DNA of 64,000 nucleotides from contig JAFGJM010000036.1 in assembly GCA_016929095.1 (NCBI GenBank), positions 62,001-126,000 of the forward strand, in the 5' to 3' direction. The notes beneath the pieces are model-generated. The model worked only from the letters and a program-made list of their open reading frames with translations, was not told the origin of the DNA and ran no database searches. Both the position numbers and the translations under genes were made by a program. This document shows positions 8,806 to 17,691 of the stretch, piece by piece (position 1 is the first letter of the stretch; each line of letters begins with the position of its first letter). This DNA comes from Anaerolineales bacterium. GTDB taxonomy: Bacteria > Chloroflexota > Anaerolineae > Anaerolineales > UBA4823.

Positions 8806-9480
8806 TTAACCAACCAGGTGGTCTCCAGCCAATATTTTTGAATAGATGGAGCACTTGTAATGAAGCGCTGTCTGACATGCAGCAGCGATATCTGTTTTTG
8901 GGAGTAGTCCCATCGAAGCCAGTATGCGCGTCAGATGGCAAAGAGGCAATCCCATCACGTTGGCGTAACACCCGCTCAGGTTTTCGACCGGATGAAAGTC
9001 CGGGTGTTGAATGGCGTAAGCGCCTGCTTTATCCAATGGATCGCCCGTGGCGATATAAGCCAGCATCTCATCATCAGAATAATGGCGCATGGGCACAGCC
9101 GTACAACACACATCGGACTCTAATAAGTCGTCATCTATGCGCAGTACAGCAATACCTGAATACACCCGGTGTATTCGTCCCCGCAACCAGCCCAACATAC
9201 TTTCTGCTTCCAGAGCATCCTGAGGTTTTCCCAGGATCAACTCTGCCCCGTTTTCATGATCAACCACGGCTGTATCCGCCGCGACAACCACATCGCCCGC
9301 CATTCTTTGTACCCCGCCAGCTTTAGCTTTTTCTTGCGCCAAACGCAGTACATACTCCCGGCTGCTCTCCGAAGGTGTCGGGCGTTCATCTACCTCTCCG
9401 GAGACAACCTCGAAAGGCCAGCCTCCCAGGCTGAGTAACTCTCTACGCCGCGGTGAATTAGAGGCTAATAAAATTCGCAT
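8806..9480 (-). CDS. maf: Maf family nucleotide pyrophosphatase
   Basis: House-cleaning nucleoside triphosphate pyrophosphatase of the Maf family, 224 residues, which hydrolyses non-canonical or modified nucleotides. The N-terminal signature LLASNSPRRRELLSLGG, the catalytic Asp in VAADTAVV (near residue 70) and DKAGAYAIQ (near residue 150) are all present. The C-terminus has about 20 residues beyond the usual family end. It is the first gene of the maf-PBP-rsgA run, and only a base separates it from the next start. The 180 bases upstream contain no gene. Confidence 0.95.
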   Translation of the reverse strand: MRILLASNSPRRRELLSLGGWPFEVVSGEVDERPTPSESSREYVLRLAQEKAKAGGVQRMAGDVVVAADTAVVDHENGAELILGKPQDALEAESMLGWLRGRIHRVYSGIAVLRIDDDLLESDVCCTAVPMRHYSDDEMLAYIATGDPLDKAGAYAIQHPDFHPVENLSGCYANVMGLPLCHLTRILASMGLLPKTDIAAACQTALHYKCSIYSKILAGDHLVG

Positions 9481-9660
9481 TTTTTGATTCTAACACAGTG
9501 TCCTATAGCTTATCGATTTTCTGGTTCGAAAATGAAAGATTTATAAGGAAGGCAAAAAAGCAGGTTATATACTTTCGGTTATACAAAATGCGGGCTCTCT
9601 TTGTTCATCATCGTGGATGATCTGGGGGATAAATCTTCACTCGGCTTTACCAAGAGTTCT

Positions 9661-10356
9661 TCACCCATCCAGGGCATATTCTACTGCTGCGGTAGCATGG
9701 ATCCACGTAGTCGGAAATAGCATCACCGGACAATCACCCTTCCTCACCAGCAATTCGATTTCCGTACACCCTAAAATAATCCCTTCCGCCCCTTTTTCGA
9801 TCAGTTTGTTCATGATGGCAATGTATTTTTCTCGCGATTCTACCCGGATAATACCCATACATAATTCATCATAGATAATGCGATGGACTATCTGACGATC
9901 CGGTTCATCCGGAATAATGACCTTTAGTCCATGCGCATCGACGAGACGTCTCGAATAAAAATCCTGTTCCATGGTAAAACGCGTTCCCAATAAACCTATC
10001 GTTGAAAAACCGGCAGCTTTAATTTTCTGTGCGGTCGCATCTGCGATGTGCAGGAAAGGTATGCTTATTTGCGCCTGGATATGGTCAGCAAGTTTATGCA
10101 TGGTGTTCGTACAGAGGACGATGAAATCTGCCCCGGCGCGCTCCAGACTCTGACTTGCTGAAATCAAGATGAGGGCAGCTGCCTCCCATTGCGCGGTTTG
10201 TTGCAGGTGTTCGATTTCTTCGAAATTGACGGAATACAAAATGCACTTGGCAGAATGCAATCCACCCAATTTCATTTTTACAGTTTCATTAATGATCCGG
10301 TAATACTCTAGAGAAGATTCCCAACTCATACCGCCGATGAGACCGATAATTTTCAC
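9661..10356 (-). CDS. Aspartate/glutamate racemase family protein
   Basis: Cofactor-independent amino-acid racemase of the Asp/Glu racemase family, 231 residues. Both catalytic cysteines are visible, in VLCTNTMHKLAD (near residue 80) and LGCTEIELL (near residue 190), together with the N-terminal IGLIGGMSWESS that marks the aspartate-racemase (RacD/YgeA) branch. The start is taken as the GTG at 10356, five bases after GGAGG; an upstream ATG in frame lacks a ribosome site. D-amino acids made this way usually feed peptidoglycan. It stands alone, with 173 bases upstream. Substrate (Asp, Glu or broad) is not certain. Confidence 0.9.
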   Translation of the reverse strand: MKIIGLIGGMSWESSLEYYRIINETVKMKLGGLHSAKCILYSVNFEEIEHLQQTAQWEAAALILISASQSLERAGADFIVLCTNTMHKLADHIQAQISIPFLHIADATAQKIKAAGFSTIGLLGTRFTMEQDFYSRRLVDAHGLKVIIPDEPDRQIVHRIIYDELCMGIIRVESREKYIAIMNKLIEKGAEGIILGCTEIELLVRKGDCPVMLFPTTWIHATAAVEYALDG

Positions 10357-10529
10357 ACACGCCTCCATACTAAAGAAGGTATCAGGTAATTGGGGATAAG
10401 GCAACCAGGTAAATGAATATTCCTCAATATTTTCTCATGGTTGTTTCAAGATTTTCCATTACCCGACTACTGGATAGATAAATTATATTCATTTTGATCT
10501 TCTGGTTACCAAAATAGATATGATGAATT

Positions 10530-11567
10530 TCATGCCAGCACGTTGCGAAACGCATCAACCGTCTTTTCCACATCCGCGTCATCAATCCAATAATGCAACA
10601 CTAAACGAAAGCGGCGCTCTGCAACCACACCTATCTTCACGCCTAATTCTGACAACCGTTCAGCAGTCTCTTTCCCATCCAAACGAATTTGATCGGTCAG
10701 CCCACAAAAAATCATATTCGTGTGAGGTGTGCCAGGGTCGAGTATTAATCCGGGGATGTGTTTCAAACCATCCGCCAGGAGACGCGCCCTTTGATGATCC
10801 TCTGCCAGACGGTCTACCATGGTTTCCATGGCCACAATTCCTGCCGCAGCCAGCACACCCGCCTGACGCATACCGCCACCCAATTGTTTGCGGATGCGCC
10901 GTGCTTGATGGATAAAATCGGCAGAGCCGCACAATACCGAACCTACCGGTGCGCACAACCCTTTACTCAGGCAAATGCTCACCGAATCCGCCGGTGATGC
11001 CAGGTCTTTCGCCTGGACACCCTGTGCTATGGCAGCATTGAACAACCTTGCGCCATCGATGTGGAATTTCAACTCATATTGTTTGGCCAGATCGCCCACT
11101 GAACGGGTATAAGCCGCGCTCAAAACCACGCCGCCGCACCGATTATGGGTATTTTCCAATGAAACCAGTCGCGTGGGCGGGTAATGATAATCATCCGAAC
11201 GAATAGCACCGATAATATCCAGTAAATCCAGAGTGCCATCGGGCTGGTTGGGAATTTGCCGCGAGTGTATCCCGCCCAACGCCGAAATACCTCCCGCTTC
11301 AAAAAGCACGGTATGCGCTTTATCTCCTAAGATCACTTCATCACCGCGCCCGCATTGCGCTAAAATTGCCACCAGATTGCTCATCGTCCCGCTGGGGACA
11401 AATAAACCGGCTTCTTTGCCGATGGAATTCGCAACCAATTCTTCCAATCTGTTTACTGTAGGATCCTCTCCATACACATCATCGCCCACTTTGGCTTGCG
11501 CCATGGCTTCCCGCATCTCCGGGGTGGGTTCTGTAACCGTATCCGAGCGTAGATCAACAAATTTCAT
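10530..11567 (-). CDS. Low-specificity L-threonine aldolase
   Basis: PLP-dependent beta-eliminating lyase that cleaves threonine or allo-threonine to glycine and acetaldehyde, 345 residues. The N-terminus [20 protein letters not shown] is the family signature. PLP contacts are visible in [11 protein letters not shown] and [12 protein letters not shown], and the Schiff-base Lys is in [13 protein letters not shown] (near residue 200). GGAGG five bases before the ATG supports the start. It lies 12 bases downstream of the rluD stop codon and is the last gene of an lspA-rluD-aldolase run. The enzyme links to glycine supply rather than to its neighbours. Confidence 0.94.
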   Translation of the reverse strand: MKFVDLRSDTVTEPTPEMREAMAQAKVGDDVYGEDPTVNRLEELVANSIGKEAGLFVPSGTMSNLVAILAQCGRGDEVILGDKAHTVLFEAGGISALGGIHSRQIPNQPDGTLDLLDIIGAIRSDDYHYPPTRLVSLENTHNRCGGVVLSAAYTRSVGDLAKQYELKFHIDGARLFNAAIAQGVQAKDLASPADSVSICLSKGLCAPVGSVLCGSADFIHQARRIRKQLGGGMRQAGVLAAAGIVAMETMVDRLAEDHQRARLLADGLKHIPGLILDPGTPHTNMIFCGLTDQIRLDGKETAERLSELGVKIGVVAERRFRLVLHYWIDDADVEKTVDAFRNVLA

Positions 11568-11579
11568 AATTCCTCCAGA

Positions 11580-12503
11580 TTATTTTTCACGTAAAGATTT
11601 TAATAATTCTTCCAATTCAGGCGGGAGCGGTGCCGAGAAATTCCTGGGCTGCAATTCACCGGGCAGGTATATTATCAACCGGGCAGCATGCAAAAAATGT
11701 CGTTTCATTGGCAAACTTGAATGTTTACGCCCATAAATGATATCCCCCACCACCGGGCAGCCGATAAACGCCAGATGCAGGCGAATTTGATGCGTGCGTC
11801 CGGTGGCAGGCTGTACTTCTAACAAGGTATGCTGTGCATAATTCTCAATAGTACGATATTCACTGGTGGCATTCCGCCCTTTCCCGGGAGGAGTAATAGC
11901 CATTTGCTTGCGATGAGATGCATCTCTACCGATAGCTGCATCGATTTTTCCACTGGGGGTTGGAGGTTTACCATCCACCAAAGCCAGGTAAGTCTTCTTC
12001 ACCTTTCGCTGCCGAAATTGTTCTTGCAGCCAATGATGAGTTGTATCGTTTTTCGCCATTAATATCAAACCAGAGGTGTTTTTATCCAGGCGGTGCACAA
12101 CACCAGGACGGGCTTCGCCGCTGATACCCTTTATATCGGGGGCGTGCGCCAGGGCAGCATGCACTAAGGTGCCGCGGTTGTGTCCGGCTGCCGGATGCAC
12201 GACCATCCCCGCCGGTTTATTGATGACCATTACATCGGAATTTTCGAATATGATATCAAGGGGAATTTCTTCAGGCTGCAATTCTGTCGTTTCGACGGGG
12301 GGGATGGTGACCAATACCATATCTCCGCCCTCGACCATCTGCCCTGTTTTGCGCGCCGGTACTTCATTGACCAGCACTTTTCCATTCTTGATCAACCTTT
12401 GTATACGCGCCCTTGAATATTCACTCAAATAAACTGTAAGATATTTATCCAGGCGCTGGGGTGTAGAGCGGTCGTATTGCAGCCGTATGACCTTTTCATC
12501 CAT
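11580..12503 (-). CDS. rluD: RluA/RluD family pseudouridine synthase
   Basis: 23S rRNA pseudouridine synthase, 307 residues, with an N-terminal S4 RNA-binding domain (about residues 15-75, [20 protein letters not shown]) and the catalytic domain with the active Asp in [38 protein letters not shown] is the usual second signature. The ATG at 12503 overlaps the lspA stop by eight bases, which fits translational coupling; an in-frame GTG at 12518 is less likely. lspA-rluD adjacency is common in bacteria. Placement in the RluD branch rests on length and on this neighbour, so RluA or RluC is possible. Confidence 0.92.
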   Translation of the reverse strand: MDEKVIRLQYDRSTPQRLDKYLTVYLSEYSRARIQRLIKNGKVLVNEVPARKTGQMVEGGDMVLVTIPPVETTELQPEEIPLDIIFENSDVMVINKPAGMVVHPAAGHNRGTLVHAALAHAPDIKGISGEARPGVVHRLDKNTSGLILMAKNDTTHHWLQEQFRQRKVKKTYLALVDGKPPTPSGKIDAAIGRDASHRKQMAITPPGKGRNATSEYRTIENYAQHTLLEVQPATGRTHQIRLHLAFIGCPVVGDIIYGRKHSSLPMKRHFLHAARLIIYLPGELQPRNFSAPLPPELEELLKSLREK

Positions 12504-13107
12504 CGCTTGAATTTTCACCGGGCAGCCGGTCGTGAGAAGAGATTGATATTTGGGTGTTATCGGATATGTGCTTTTCTCCCGAGTTTGACGCAGACGCCAG
12601 ATAGTCTTTATCTGGGTTGGTAATTTGCTTCTTTTCCTGCTGTTCTTTAACCCACATGCCCAATATCAAGACTGCCACCCCTACCGAAATGCTGGCATCG
12701 GCAACATTAAAAACCGGAAAACTCCCCAAGGAAATGAAATCGGTCACAAAGCCATCATACATAATACGATCGATCAGGTTGCCCAAGGCGCCGCCCAATT
12801 GCATACCCATCGCCAGACGCAATGTCCAATCCTGCGCGGGCACTCTAGGGAAGTAATAAATGATGACCAACACTACCACAATGGATAAAATGGAAAAGAT
12901 ACCACCAAAGCCTTGCAGCATGCCGAACGCGGCACCGGAGTTTTTCCAATTCACAATGCGGACGTATGGCAACAGCCATTCCCAGGGTGACCATATCTCG
13001 CTGAATTGCAAATTGGCGCGTACCAGGGCTTTCGTCGCCTGGTCAATTATAACAATAACACCACCCAGACCAAACAGAAAAATATAATCTCGTAAATATT
13101 TCTTCAA
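12496..13107 (-). CDS. lspA: Lipoprotein signal peptidase (signal peptidase II)
   Basis: Membrane aspartyl protease that cleaves lipoprotein signal peptides, 203 residues with four membrane helices. Both catalytic aspartates are visible: GNLIDRIMYDGFVTDFI and FNVADASISVGV. NSGAAFGML is the third conserved patch. The start is a TTG at 13107, six bases after GGAG, with no better ATG. A hydrophilic tail of about 45 residues after the last helix (from KEQQEKKQ) is longer than in most family members. It is needed for the lipoproteins predicted here, such as the binding protein at 2461-4422. Confidence 0.95.
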   Translation of the reverse strand: MKKYLRDYIFLFGLGGVIVIIDQATKALVRANLQFSEIWSPWEWLLPYVRIVNWKNSGAAFGMLQGFGGIFSILSIVVVLVIIYYFPRVPAQDWTLRLAMGMQLGGALGNLIDRIMYDGFVTDFISLGSFPVFNVADASISVGVAVLILGMWVKEQQEKKQITNPDKDYLASASNSGEKHISDNTQISISSHDRLPGENSSDG

Positions 13108-13291
13108 CAGTTACTCCACTTACATAAAATTTCGACACAGAATTGTACCAGGGAAGAGGATTTGAGAGTAGTGAAAGTGGTCTCTCAACCTTATATCTGG
13201 ATAGTGCCCGGTGATCGGTTCTCTATATAGCCTTTCTAATACGCTTTTCCTGAAGCTGATGAATGACAATTCATATTGGATCTCTATGGTC

Positions 13292-13320
13292 TTGTGTTCA
13301 TTTTCCGATTGGAGTATAGT
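13292..13320 (+). promoter_or_regulatory. Promoter for the DUF4870-like gene
   Basis: TTGTGT (13292-13297) and TATAGT (13315-13320) are 17 bases apart and precede the start at 13367 by 47 bases. A small hairpin GATAAG/CTTATC follows in the leader. The region 13108-13366 holds no gene and must also carry the divergent lspA promoter, which I could not place. Confidence 0.5.
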
Positions 13321-13366
13321 ATGATAAGTTTTCTTATCGACCCATGCAAATCATACAGGAGGCAGC

Positions 13367-13816
13367 ATGAACGATACTCTTTCTCCTCAAACTACAGATC
13401 AAAATGAGCGCATTTTGGCGGCGTTATCGCATGCCACAGCTTTGATCCCCATGGTGGGGGTAATCGCTCCTATCGTAATTTGGGCAACCCAAAAGGATAA
13501 ATCAGAATATGTAGCTTTTCAAGCATTACAGGCGATCGTTTATCAATTTATCATGATCGTCGCGTATTTTATCGGGATGATGGGTTATATACTCTCCATT
13601 CCGGTAATGATCTTTTTTGGAGAACTGGGGTCAAACAGATTTTCAGATGCTGCATGGATATTCCCCATGCTCATCATGGTTGTTATTTTTGGGGGCGGCG
13701 CCTTTTTCATCTTGTACGGAGGGATTGCCGCGGTGATGGCTTTCCTGGGGAGAAAATTTCGTTATATCCTGATCGGCGTCTGGATTGAAAAAACCATGCA
13801 AAAGAATTTATCTTAA
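13367..13816 (+). CDS. DUF4870-like small membrane protein
   Basis: A 149-residue membrane protein with three or four hydrophobic helices. The N-terminal motif NERILAALSHATALIPMVG followed by KSEYVAFQALQAIVYQF is characteristic of the DUF4870/Tic20-like family, whose function is unknown. The start is supported by AGGAGG six bases upstream. It is the first plus-strand gene and is probably transcribed with the next gene, 41 bases away. Confidence 0.8.
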   Translation: MNDTLSPQTTDQNERILAALSHATALIPMVGVIAPIVIWATQKDKSEYVAFQALQAIVYQFIMIVAYFIGMMGYILSIPVMIFFGELGSNRFSDAAWIFPMLIMVVIFGGGAFFILYGGIAAVMAFLGRKFRYILIGVWIEKTMQKNLS

Positions 13817-13857
13817 AGCATGAGTCAAATTTTCTTATTCTTTCTTGATATTCACTC

Positions 13858-14517
13858 ATGATATCTATTCAAGGAAAATCATTCTTTTGTTCCTGGAGCG
13901 GCGGCAAGGATTCTTGTCTGGCGCTTCACCGGGCGATACAACAAGGTGGTAAATCCGCCTTTCTTCTAACCATGTTTCGAGAAGATGGACAAAGATCGCA
14001 TTCACACGGTTTACCCGTTTCGACGCTACAGAGGCAAGCAAAATCACTGGGAATTCCCCTGGTAACAGGAAATGCCTCCTGGTCGGATTACACGGCCGTT
14101 TTCTCTTCCATCCTCAAGCAATTCAAAACCCAAGGCATCGAAGCTGGCGTTTTTGGCGATATCGACATCGAAGACCACCGCCAATGGTGCCGGGATGTTT
14201 GTAGTGCAAACGGTATCATGACATACCATCCACTCTGGCAATCCAAACGGACTGATCTGCTGCACGAATTCCTTGATTTACACTATGAAGCCGTCATTGT
14301 CAGCTTAAAGCAGGACTTTTTTCATCGTGGTTGGCTGGGGAAACAACTCGATCATGAGATTATCCGACAGATGGAAAGCTTCGGTATGGATGCCTGTGGT
14401 GAAAATGGGGAATACCACACACTGGTTACAGATGGACCGCTTTTCTCCGGCAATATCGCAATAAAGAGCCTCGGGCATGAATGTCATGACGGCTATTGCT
14501 TTTTGAATGTTTTATAA
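13858..14517 (+). CDS. Dph6-like ATP pyrophosphatase (diphthine-ammonia ligase family)
   Basis: PP-loop ATPase of the DUF71/Dph6 family, 219 residues. The nucleotide-binding PP-loop FFCSWSGGKDSCLALH is at residues 9-24. Other family signatures are GVFGDIDIEDHRQWC, the YHPLW motif near residue 120, and CGENGEYHTLVTDGPLF near residue 180. In eukaryotes and archaea the family amidates diphthine on elongation factor 2; bacteria lack diphthamide, so the substrate here is unknown. It ends before a strong bidirectional terminator. Confidence 0.9.
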   Translation: MISIQGKSFFCSWSGGKDSCLALHRAIQQGGKSAFLLTMFREDGQRSHSHGLPVSTLQRQAKSLGIPLVTGNASWSDYTAVFSSILKQFKTQGIEAGVFGDIDIEDHRQWCRDVCSANGIMTYHPLWQSKRTDLLHEFLDLHYEAVIVSLKQDFFHRGWLGKQLDHEIIRQMESFGMDACGENGEYHTLVTDGPLFSGNIAIKSLGHECHDGYCFLNVL

Positions 14518-14600
14518 AATAGAAATTATGCAATATCGTGGGAAAATGAATATTAAATGGCAATAAAGCAAGTCAAGCAGCCAGGTAATAAAAATATTTT

Positions 14601-14636
14601 CCGCAGGAAAGTGGTATTTCCTGCGGATTTTTATTC
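14601..14636 (+). terminator. Intrinsic terminator, probably bidirectional
   Basis: A perfect 10-base stem CCGCAGGAAA/TTTCCTGCGG with a six-base loop is followed by ATTTTTATT on the plus strand, and by AAAATATTTTTATT on the minus strand. It separates the convergent Dph6-like gene and the propeller-protein gene. Confidence 0.85.
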
Positions 14637-14665
14637 TCATTCTCTTTTTTGGAATTTATTTCATT

Positions 14666-16870
14666 CTACGGGGTAAAGATAATCGCCGGCATGAAGATAA
14701 CATGTGGATATTGAGCTGCGCCGTAACAATATTCCATGCTATCCGCACATACCGGAGCCCATCCTACTTTAGAGGTCGGTGTTTGTGTGGGGGTTGGTTC
14801 CGGCGTTTCCGTTGGCGTTTCTCCACCCGGCACTTCGCCCGGATCTTCGGTTGGGGCAGGAGTAGGCGCTTCTTCGGTGACGATCACATCCGTCGGTGTA
14901 GGCGTAGGCGTCTCGGTCATATAAGGATCGGGGGTTTCTGATGGTGCAGGGGTCTCGGATGGAATTATTTCCTGGGTTGGTGTTGCCTCAGGCGTTTCGC
15001 TTGGCTGAGGTATCTCAGTTTCAGTAGGAGTAGCTTCAGGTGTATCGGTTGCCGTGGGTTCCGGTGTATCGGTCGGTGTAGGTTCAGGCGTATCCGTCGC
15101 GGTGGGTTCCGGCGTATCGGTCGCTGTAGGTTCGGGTGTATCTGTCGCCGTAGGTTCCGGTGTATCGGTCAGTGTAGGTTCGGGTGTGTCCGTCGCGGTG
15201 GGTTCAGGTGTATCCGTCGCCGTAGGTTCGGGTGTATCTGTCGCCGTGGGTTCAGGCGTATCCGTCGCCGTGGGTTCGGATGTATTGGTTGCGGTCGCTG
15301 TCGGGGTATTGGTTGCGGTCGCTGTGGGGGTGTTGGTTGCAGTCGCTGTGGGTGTATTGGTTGCGGTCGCTGTCGGGGTATTGGTTGCAGTCGCTGTGGG
15401 TGTGTTGGTTGCAGTCGCTGTGGGTGTATTGGTAGCGGTTGCCGTGGGTGTATTGGTCGCGGTCGCCGTGGGTGTATTGGTCGCGGTCGCCGTGGGTGTA
15501 TTGGTCGCCGTCGCCGTGGGTGTATTGGTAGCGGTTGGCAGACCTTCGCCACAAGTAGTGCACAACACTTCCTGACCGGTTGTGTAATTGGATGCCCAGG
15601 CATATAAATCATCGTTGAATGTGACCAGTTGAGCGTGAATATTCTTGGTATCGCCCAAACCATTCGAACTGACCTGTTCCCAATCCACCAGGTTGCCGCC
15701 GACCAATTCACCTGAAGTCCGCCATAATTCTAAACCATCCACGGTGTTGCTGACTGCCACGTACAGGATACCATCATAGACAGCGGCGTTATCCACAACG
15801 CTGTAAATATTATCGGTGTCGCCATCCATACCAGCCATGTTGACCTGGGTCCAGGTTCCGGCATCGCCGCTGGGACTGCGGAATATGGCAATCCCGCCCG
15901 CGCTGCGAGTGGAAACATACAGATATCCATCCAACTCACCCAGGATATCTGCCCGGTGGCTGGCTGCTTCGCCGGTGAATACTTCGCTCCAGGTTGGGGT
16001 TCCGCTCAGGCTGGTTGTTCGATAAACCTTGCCCACGTCATCGGTGGTATCACTGCGTAAAGCGCCCAGGTTTTGAACACCAAAATAAAGGGCATTGTTG
16101 AATACGAACCCCGACCATACTTCCACATTGCGGTTGTTGTAATACGTGTCACCAAAACCGCTGATATTCTTTTGTGTCCAGGTGGTGCCATTCGAAGTAC
16201 ACCAGACCTGAGTTCCGACATTCCAGTTTTGCGTCCCTCCGCACAGATACCCCTGGAAAACCTGCATGTCTTTGAAATTCGTATTATACACATCGCCAAA
16301 TCCGGCGCCGTAGGCAGAGATGGCATCTTCCCAAGAATTGGCTGCGCCGGTAGCGCTGCGGAAAATACGCGTACCGTATTTAGAAGTGCCGCCATTGGCG
16401 GTGCTGGCGTATATATAAGTGTTAAATGAAGCCAGACTATCGATATGGTCGTTTTGAGTGATATTTGAAACCCCAAAGGGATATCCGTTGGAGTCGGCAG
16501 CAACCTCTTCCCAGTCCGCCTGGCTGGTGGGGTGAACTACTCCGCTTTTAGTACGCCAGATGCGGGCTCCAAAGGAGTTATCCGCTTCCATACCCACATA
16601 GAGCTGATTGTTGAAAACCAGCACTTCAAAGCCTTCTTCACTGCTGTAAGAGCTGTCGGAGCCAGTGCCCATGCCAAAAGCGCTGTCATTCACCTGAGAA
16701 AACGCCGAGCAAGATGAACTGATTGCAAAAAGCGAGGCAGCCTGGGCTGATAATGTTTGAAATGGAAACGCCAGAAGGGATACCAATAAAACAAAAACCA
16801 GGCAAAATCTCATCACGATGGGGTGATGAATTTGCCGGTGTAACTTCTTGTTCGATAATCGCTTATTCAT
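14666..16870 (-). CDS. Secreted beta-propeller-like protein with long Thr/Pro-rich repeat tail
   Basis: Exported protein of 734 residues. A signal peptide (hydrophobic [14 protein letters not shown], cleavage near AQA) leads into about 400 residues with seven spaced repeats such as [43 protein letters not shown] and [10 protein letters not shown]. Each is followed by an IWRT- or IFRS-type strand, which suggests a seven-bladed propeller. The rest is a low-complexity tail: TATATNTP units, then PEPTATDT units, then diverged Pro/Thr/Glu sequence. The end, [12 protein letters not shown], resembles short C-terminal motifs of other Chloroflexota secreted proteins (from memory). No LPXTG motif or C-terminal membrane helix is seen. 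Two riboswitches in series precede it. Likely a surface or extracellular adhesin-like protein; ligand unknown. Confidence 0.85.
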   Translation of the reverse strand: MNKRLSNKKLHRQIHHPIVMRFCLVFVLLVSLLAFPFQTLSAQAASLFAISSSCSAFSQVNDSAFGMGTGSDSSYSSEEGFEVLVFNNQLYVGMEADNSFGARIWRTKSGVVHPTSQADWEEVAADSNGYPFGVSNITQNDHIDSLASFNTYIYASTANGGTSKYGTRIFRSATGAANSWEDAISAYGAGFGDVYNTNFKDMQVFQGYLCGGTQNWNVGTQVWCTSNGTTWTQKNISGFGDTYYNNRNVEVWSGFVFNNALYFGVQNLGALRSDTTDDVGKVYRTTSLSGTPTWSEVFTGEAASHRADILGELDGYLYVSTRSAGGIAIFRSPSGDAGTWTQVNMAGMDGDTDNIYSVVDNAAVYDGILYVAVSNTVDGLELWRTSGELVGGNLVDWEQVSSNGLGDTKNIHAQLVTFNDDLYAWASNYTTGQEVLCTTCGEGLPTATNTPTATATNTPTATATNTPTATATNTPTATATNTPTATATNTPTATATNTPTATATNTPTATATNTPTATATNTPTATATNTSEPTATDTPEPTATDTPEPTATDTPEPTATDTPEPTLTDTPEPTATDTPEPTATDTPEPTATDTPEPTPTDTPEPTATDTPEATPTETEIPQPSETPEATPTQEIIPSETPAPSETPDPYMTETPTPTPTDVIVTEEAPTPAPTEDPGEVPGGETPTETPEPTPTQTPTSKVGWAPVCADSMEYCYGAAQYPHVIFMPAIIFTP
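15050..15540 (-). repeat. 24-base tandem repeats encoding the Thr/Pro-rich tail
   Basis: Two adjoining arrays with a 24-base period lie inside the propeller-protein gene. One encodes PEPTATDT units (about 15050-15290) and one TATATNTP units (about 15290-15540). The units differ mainly at synonymous positions, so the arrays are old enough to have drifted but still prone to slippage. The copy number probably varies between strains. They also create long spurious open frames on the other strand. Confidence 0.9.
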
Positions 16871-16889
16871 GTCGGTACACTTTTTCCAT

Positions 16890-17048
16890 TTCCAATAAAA
16901 AACCAGCCTGATTGCCAGACTCGTCGGGTGGAGGAAAAGAACGATGGAAAAAGTATCCCTGCTTCGGCGGCCTGGCGGTCATGGCAGTCCATTGGACTGC
17001 TTTAGATCCACGGCTTTGCGTCCCCGGTTTTCACCGGGTTTGCCTTTG
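16890..17048 (-). promoter_or_regulatory. Cyclic-di-GMP-I (GEMM-I) riboswitch with terminator, proximal copy of a tandem pair
   Basis: On the minus strand the aptamer (17048-16963) has GGCAAACC, a GAAA-capped stem, GGGGACGCAAAGCC, a variable hairpin and GACCGCCAGGCCGCCGAAG, in the GEMM-I order. The two G residues before CAAAC favour c-di-GMP over cGAMP-type variants. Downstream, AGTCTG/CAGGCT form a hairpin followed by GTTTTTT (16922-16890), only about 20 bases before the gene. The aptamer segment GCCAGGC can pair over seven bases with GTCTGGC in the 5' arm of this terminator. Ligand binding would free that arm and favour termination, so an OFF switch is inferred. Confidence 0.82.
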
Positions 17049-17081
17049 TCGGTATTAATCAGGACCGTTGGTAAAGATCGA

Positions 17082-17227
17082 TAATAAAAAACCAGGCTTG
17101 AAGCATTCCAGGCCTGGATATTAAATTAGATATGATTGCTTCGGCGGCCTGGCGGTCATGATCATCTATTCGATGACTTTAGACCCATAGCTTTGCGTCA
17201 CCGGTTTTCACCGGTTTTGCCTTTTCG
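17082..17227 (-). promoter_or_regulatory. Cyclic-di-GMP-I (GEMM-I) riboswitch with terminator, distal copy of a tandem pair
   Basis: The aptamer (17227-17139) begins about ten bases after the predicted transcription start. It shows GGCAAA, the stem ACCGGT-GAAA-ACCGGT, GACGCAAAGC, a variable hairpin and GACCGCCAGGCCGCCGAAG. A terminator follows at 17117-17082: CCAGGC/GCCTGG, then TTTTTT. The aptamer's CCAGGCC can pair with GGCCTGG at the start of the terminator, the same antiterminator logic as in the proximal copy, so again an OFF switch is inferred. Two full aptamer-terminator modules in series should sharpen or lower the response. Confidence 0.82.
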
Positions 17228-17240
17228 TTCTGTTTTGAAT

Positions 17241-17269
17241 ATTTTATGTAATAATTGTATTTAAGTCAA
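17241..17269 (-). promoter_or_regulatory. Promoter of the tandem-riboswitch unit
   Basis: On the minus strand TTGACT (17269-17264) and TAAAAT (17246-17241) are 17 bases apart. The predicted start near 17235 places the distal aptamer at the very 5' end of the transcript. Confidence 0.7.
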
Positions 17270-17319
17270 TAATCATTGTTGGCAATTGTGTTAGGTTTTC
17301 AACATTATGACATTCCAAT

Positions 17320-17372
17320 CCCCTCCTCACCTCCCCCAAAAATCTGCGATTTTTGGGGGAGGTGAGGAGGGG
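17320..17372. repeat. Perfect 25-base inverted repeat, REP-like
   Basis: Arms of 25 bases (17320-17344 and 17348-17372, beginning CCCCTCCTCACCTCCC) are perfectly complementary around a TGC loop. No T-run follows on either strand. It lies in the 17270-17435 spacer between two transcription units, where no gene is visible. The strand asymmetry (one arm C-rich, the other G-rich) and perfect identity suggest a recent mobile palindromic element rather than a terminator. Confidence 0.8.
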
Positions 17373-17435
17373 GAAAAAAGGGAGCCTTCTGGTTTCCTCA
17401 TCAATTTTATATTCTCCCACTGGCCATTAAACAAG

Positions 17436-17477
17436 CCTGGGGCATGAATACCGTTATTAGCGGATTCATACCCCAGG
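17436..17477 (-). terminator. Hairpin after the first small-peptide gene
   Basis: The arms CCTGGGG and CCCCAGG, extended by ATGAAT/ATTCAT, form a long stem 35 bases after the stop codon of the small peptide gene. The following minus-strand bases CTTGTTTAATGG are only moderately T-rich, so termination efficiency is uncertain. Confidence 0.6.
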
Positions 17478-17511
17478 TCATCGAAGGAAAAAGGGTTCGA
17501 AAATTATCTAA

Positions 17512-17664
17512 TTAAAAGTCTGTTCCATCCAGGTTCAATGGATCGGGCATACCCAGAGGAGAACCAGCGCGTGTTTCCAGGTCTAATTCATGAACGATGG
17601 CTGGTCGAATATAGTTCTTGCGCTCTTCCGGTTGAATTTCGTCAAGGTTGTCTTTTGTAATCAT
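17512..17664 (-). CDS. Small conserved peptide, possible RiPP-like precursor (copy A)
   Basis: A 50-residue frame starting MITKDNLDEIQPEERKN, with AAGGAG seven bases before the ATG and only 27 bases after the surface-protein gene. Its second half matches the peptide at 19286-19435 closely: RPAIVHELDLETRAGSPLG here, then MPDPLNL. There is no signal peptide, membrane helix or Cys. A Tyr-x-x-Pro-x-(Ile/Leu) motif (YIRPAI) before a Thr two residues from AGSP recalls leader peptides bound by PqqD-like recognition domains in lasso and related peptides. No modification enzymes are adjacent. I do not recognise the family; the coding claim rests on the paralogue, the ribosome site and conserved position. 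Confidence 0.8.
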   Translation of the reverse strand: MITKDNLDEIQPEERKNYIRPAIVHELDLETRAGSPLGMPDPLNLDGTDF

Positions 17665-17691
17665 GATAGCACTCCTTATCCTTGTATACCG

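Noticed and set aside
15050-15540. CRISPR-like array
   Set aside because: The direct repeats are contiguous with no unique spacers and lie in frame inside a coding sequence.
15054-15711. Long open frames of Val/Gly/Ser or Pro/His/Arg repeats on both strands
   Set aside because: They are other frames of the 24-base tandem repeat encoding the Thr/Pro tail; no ribosome sites and purely repeat-derived composition.
16963-17227. cGAMP-type (GEMM-Ib) rather than c-di-GMP riboswitch
   Set aside because: The G residues before CAAAC are kept in all four copies, which fits c-di-GMP-I; ligand identity still needs binding data.
17320-17372. Palindrome as intrinsic terminator
   Set aside because: No T-run follows on either strand, and separate hairpins already follow the small-peptide gene.
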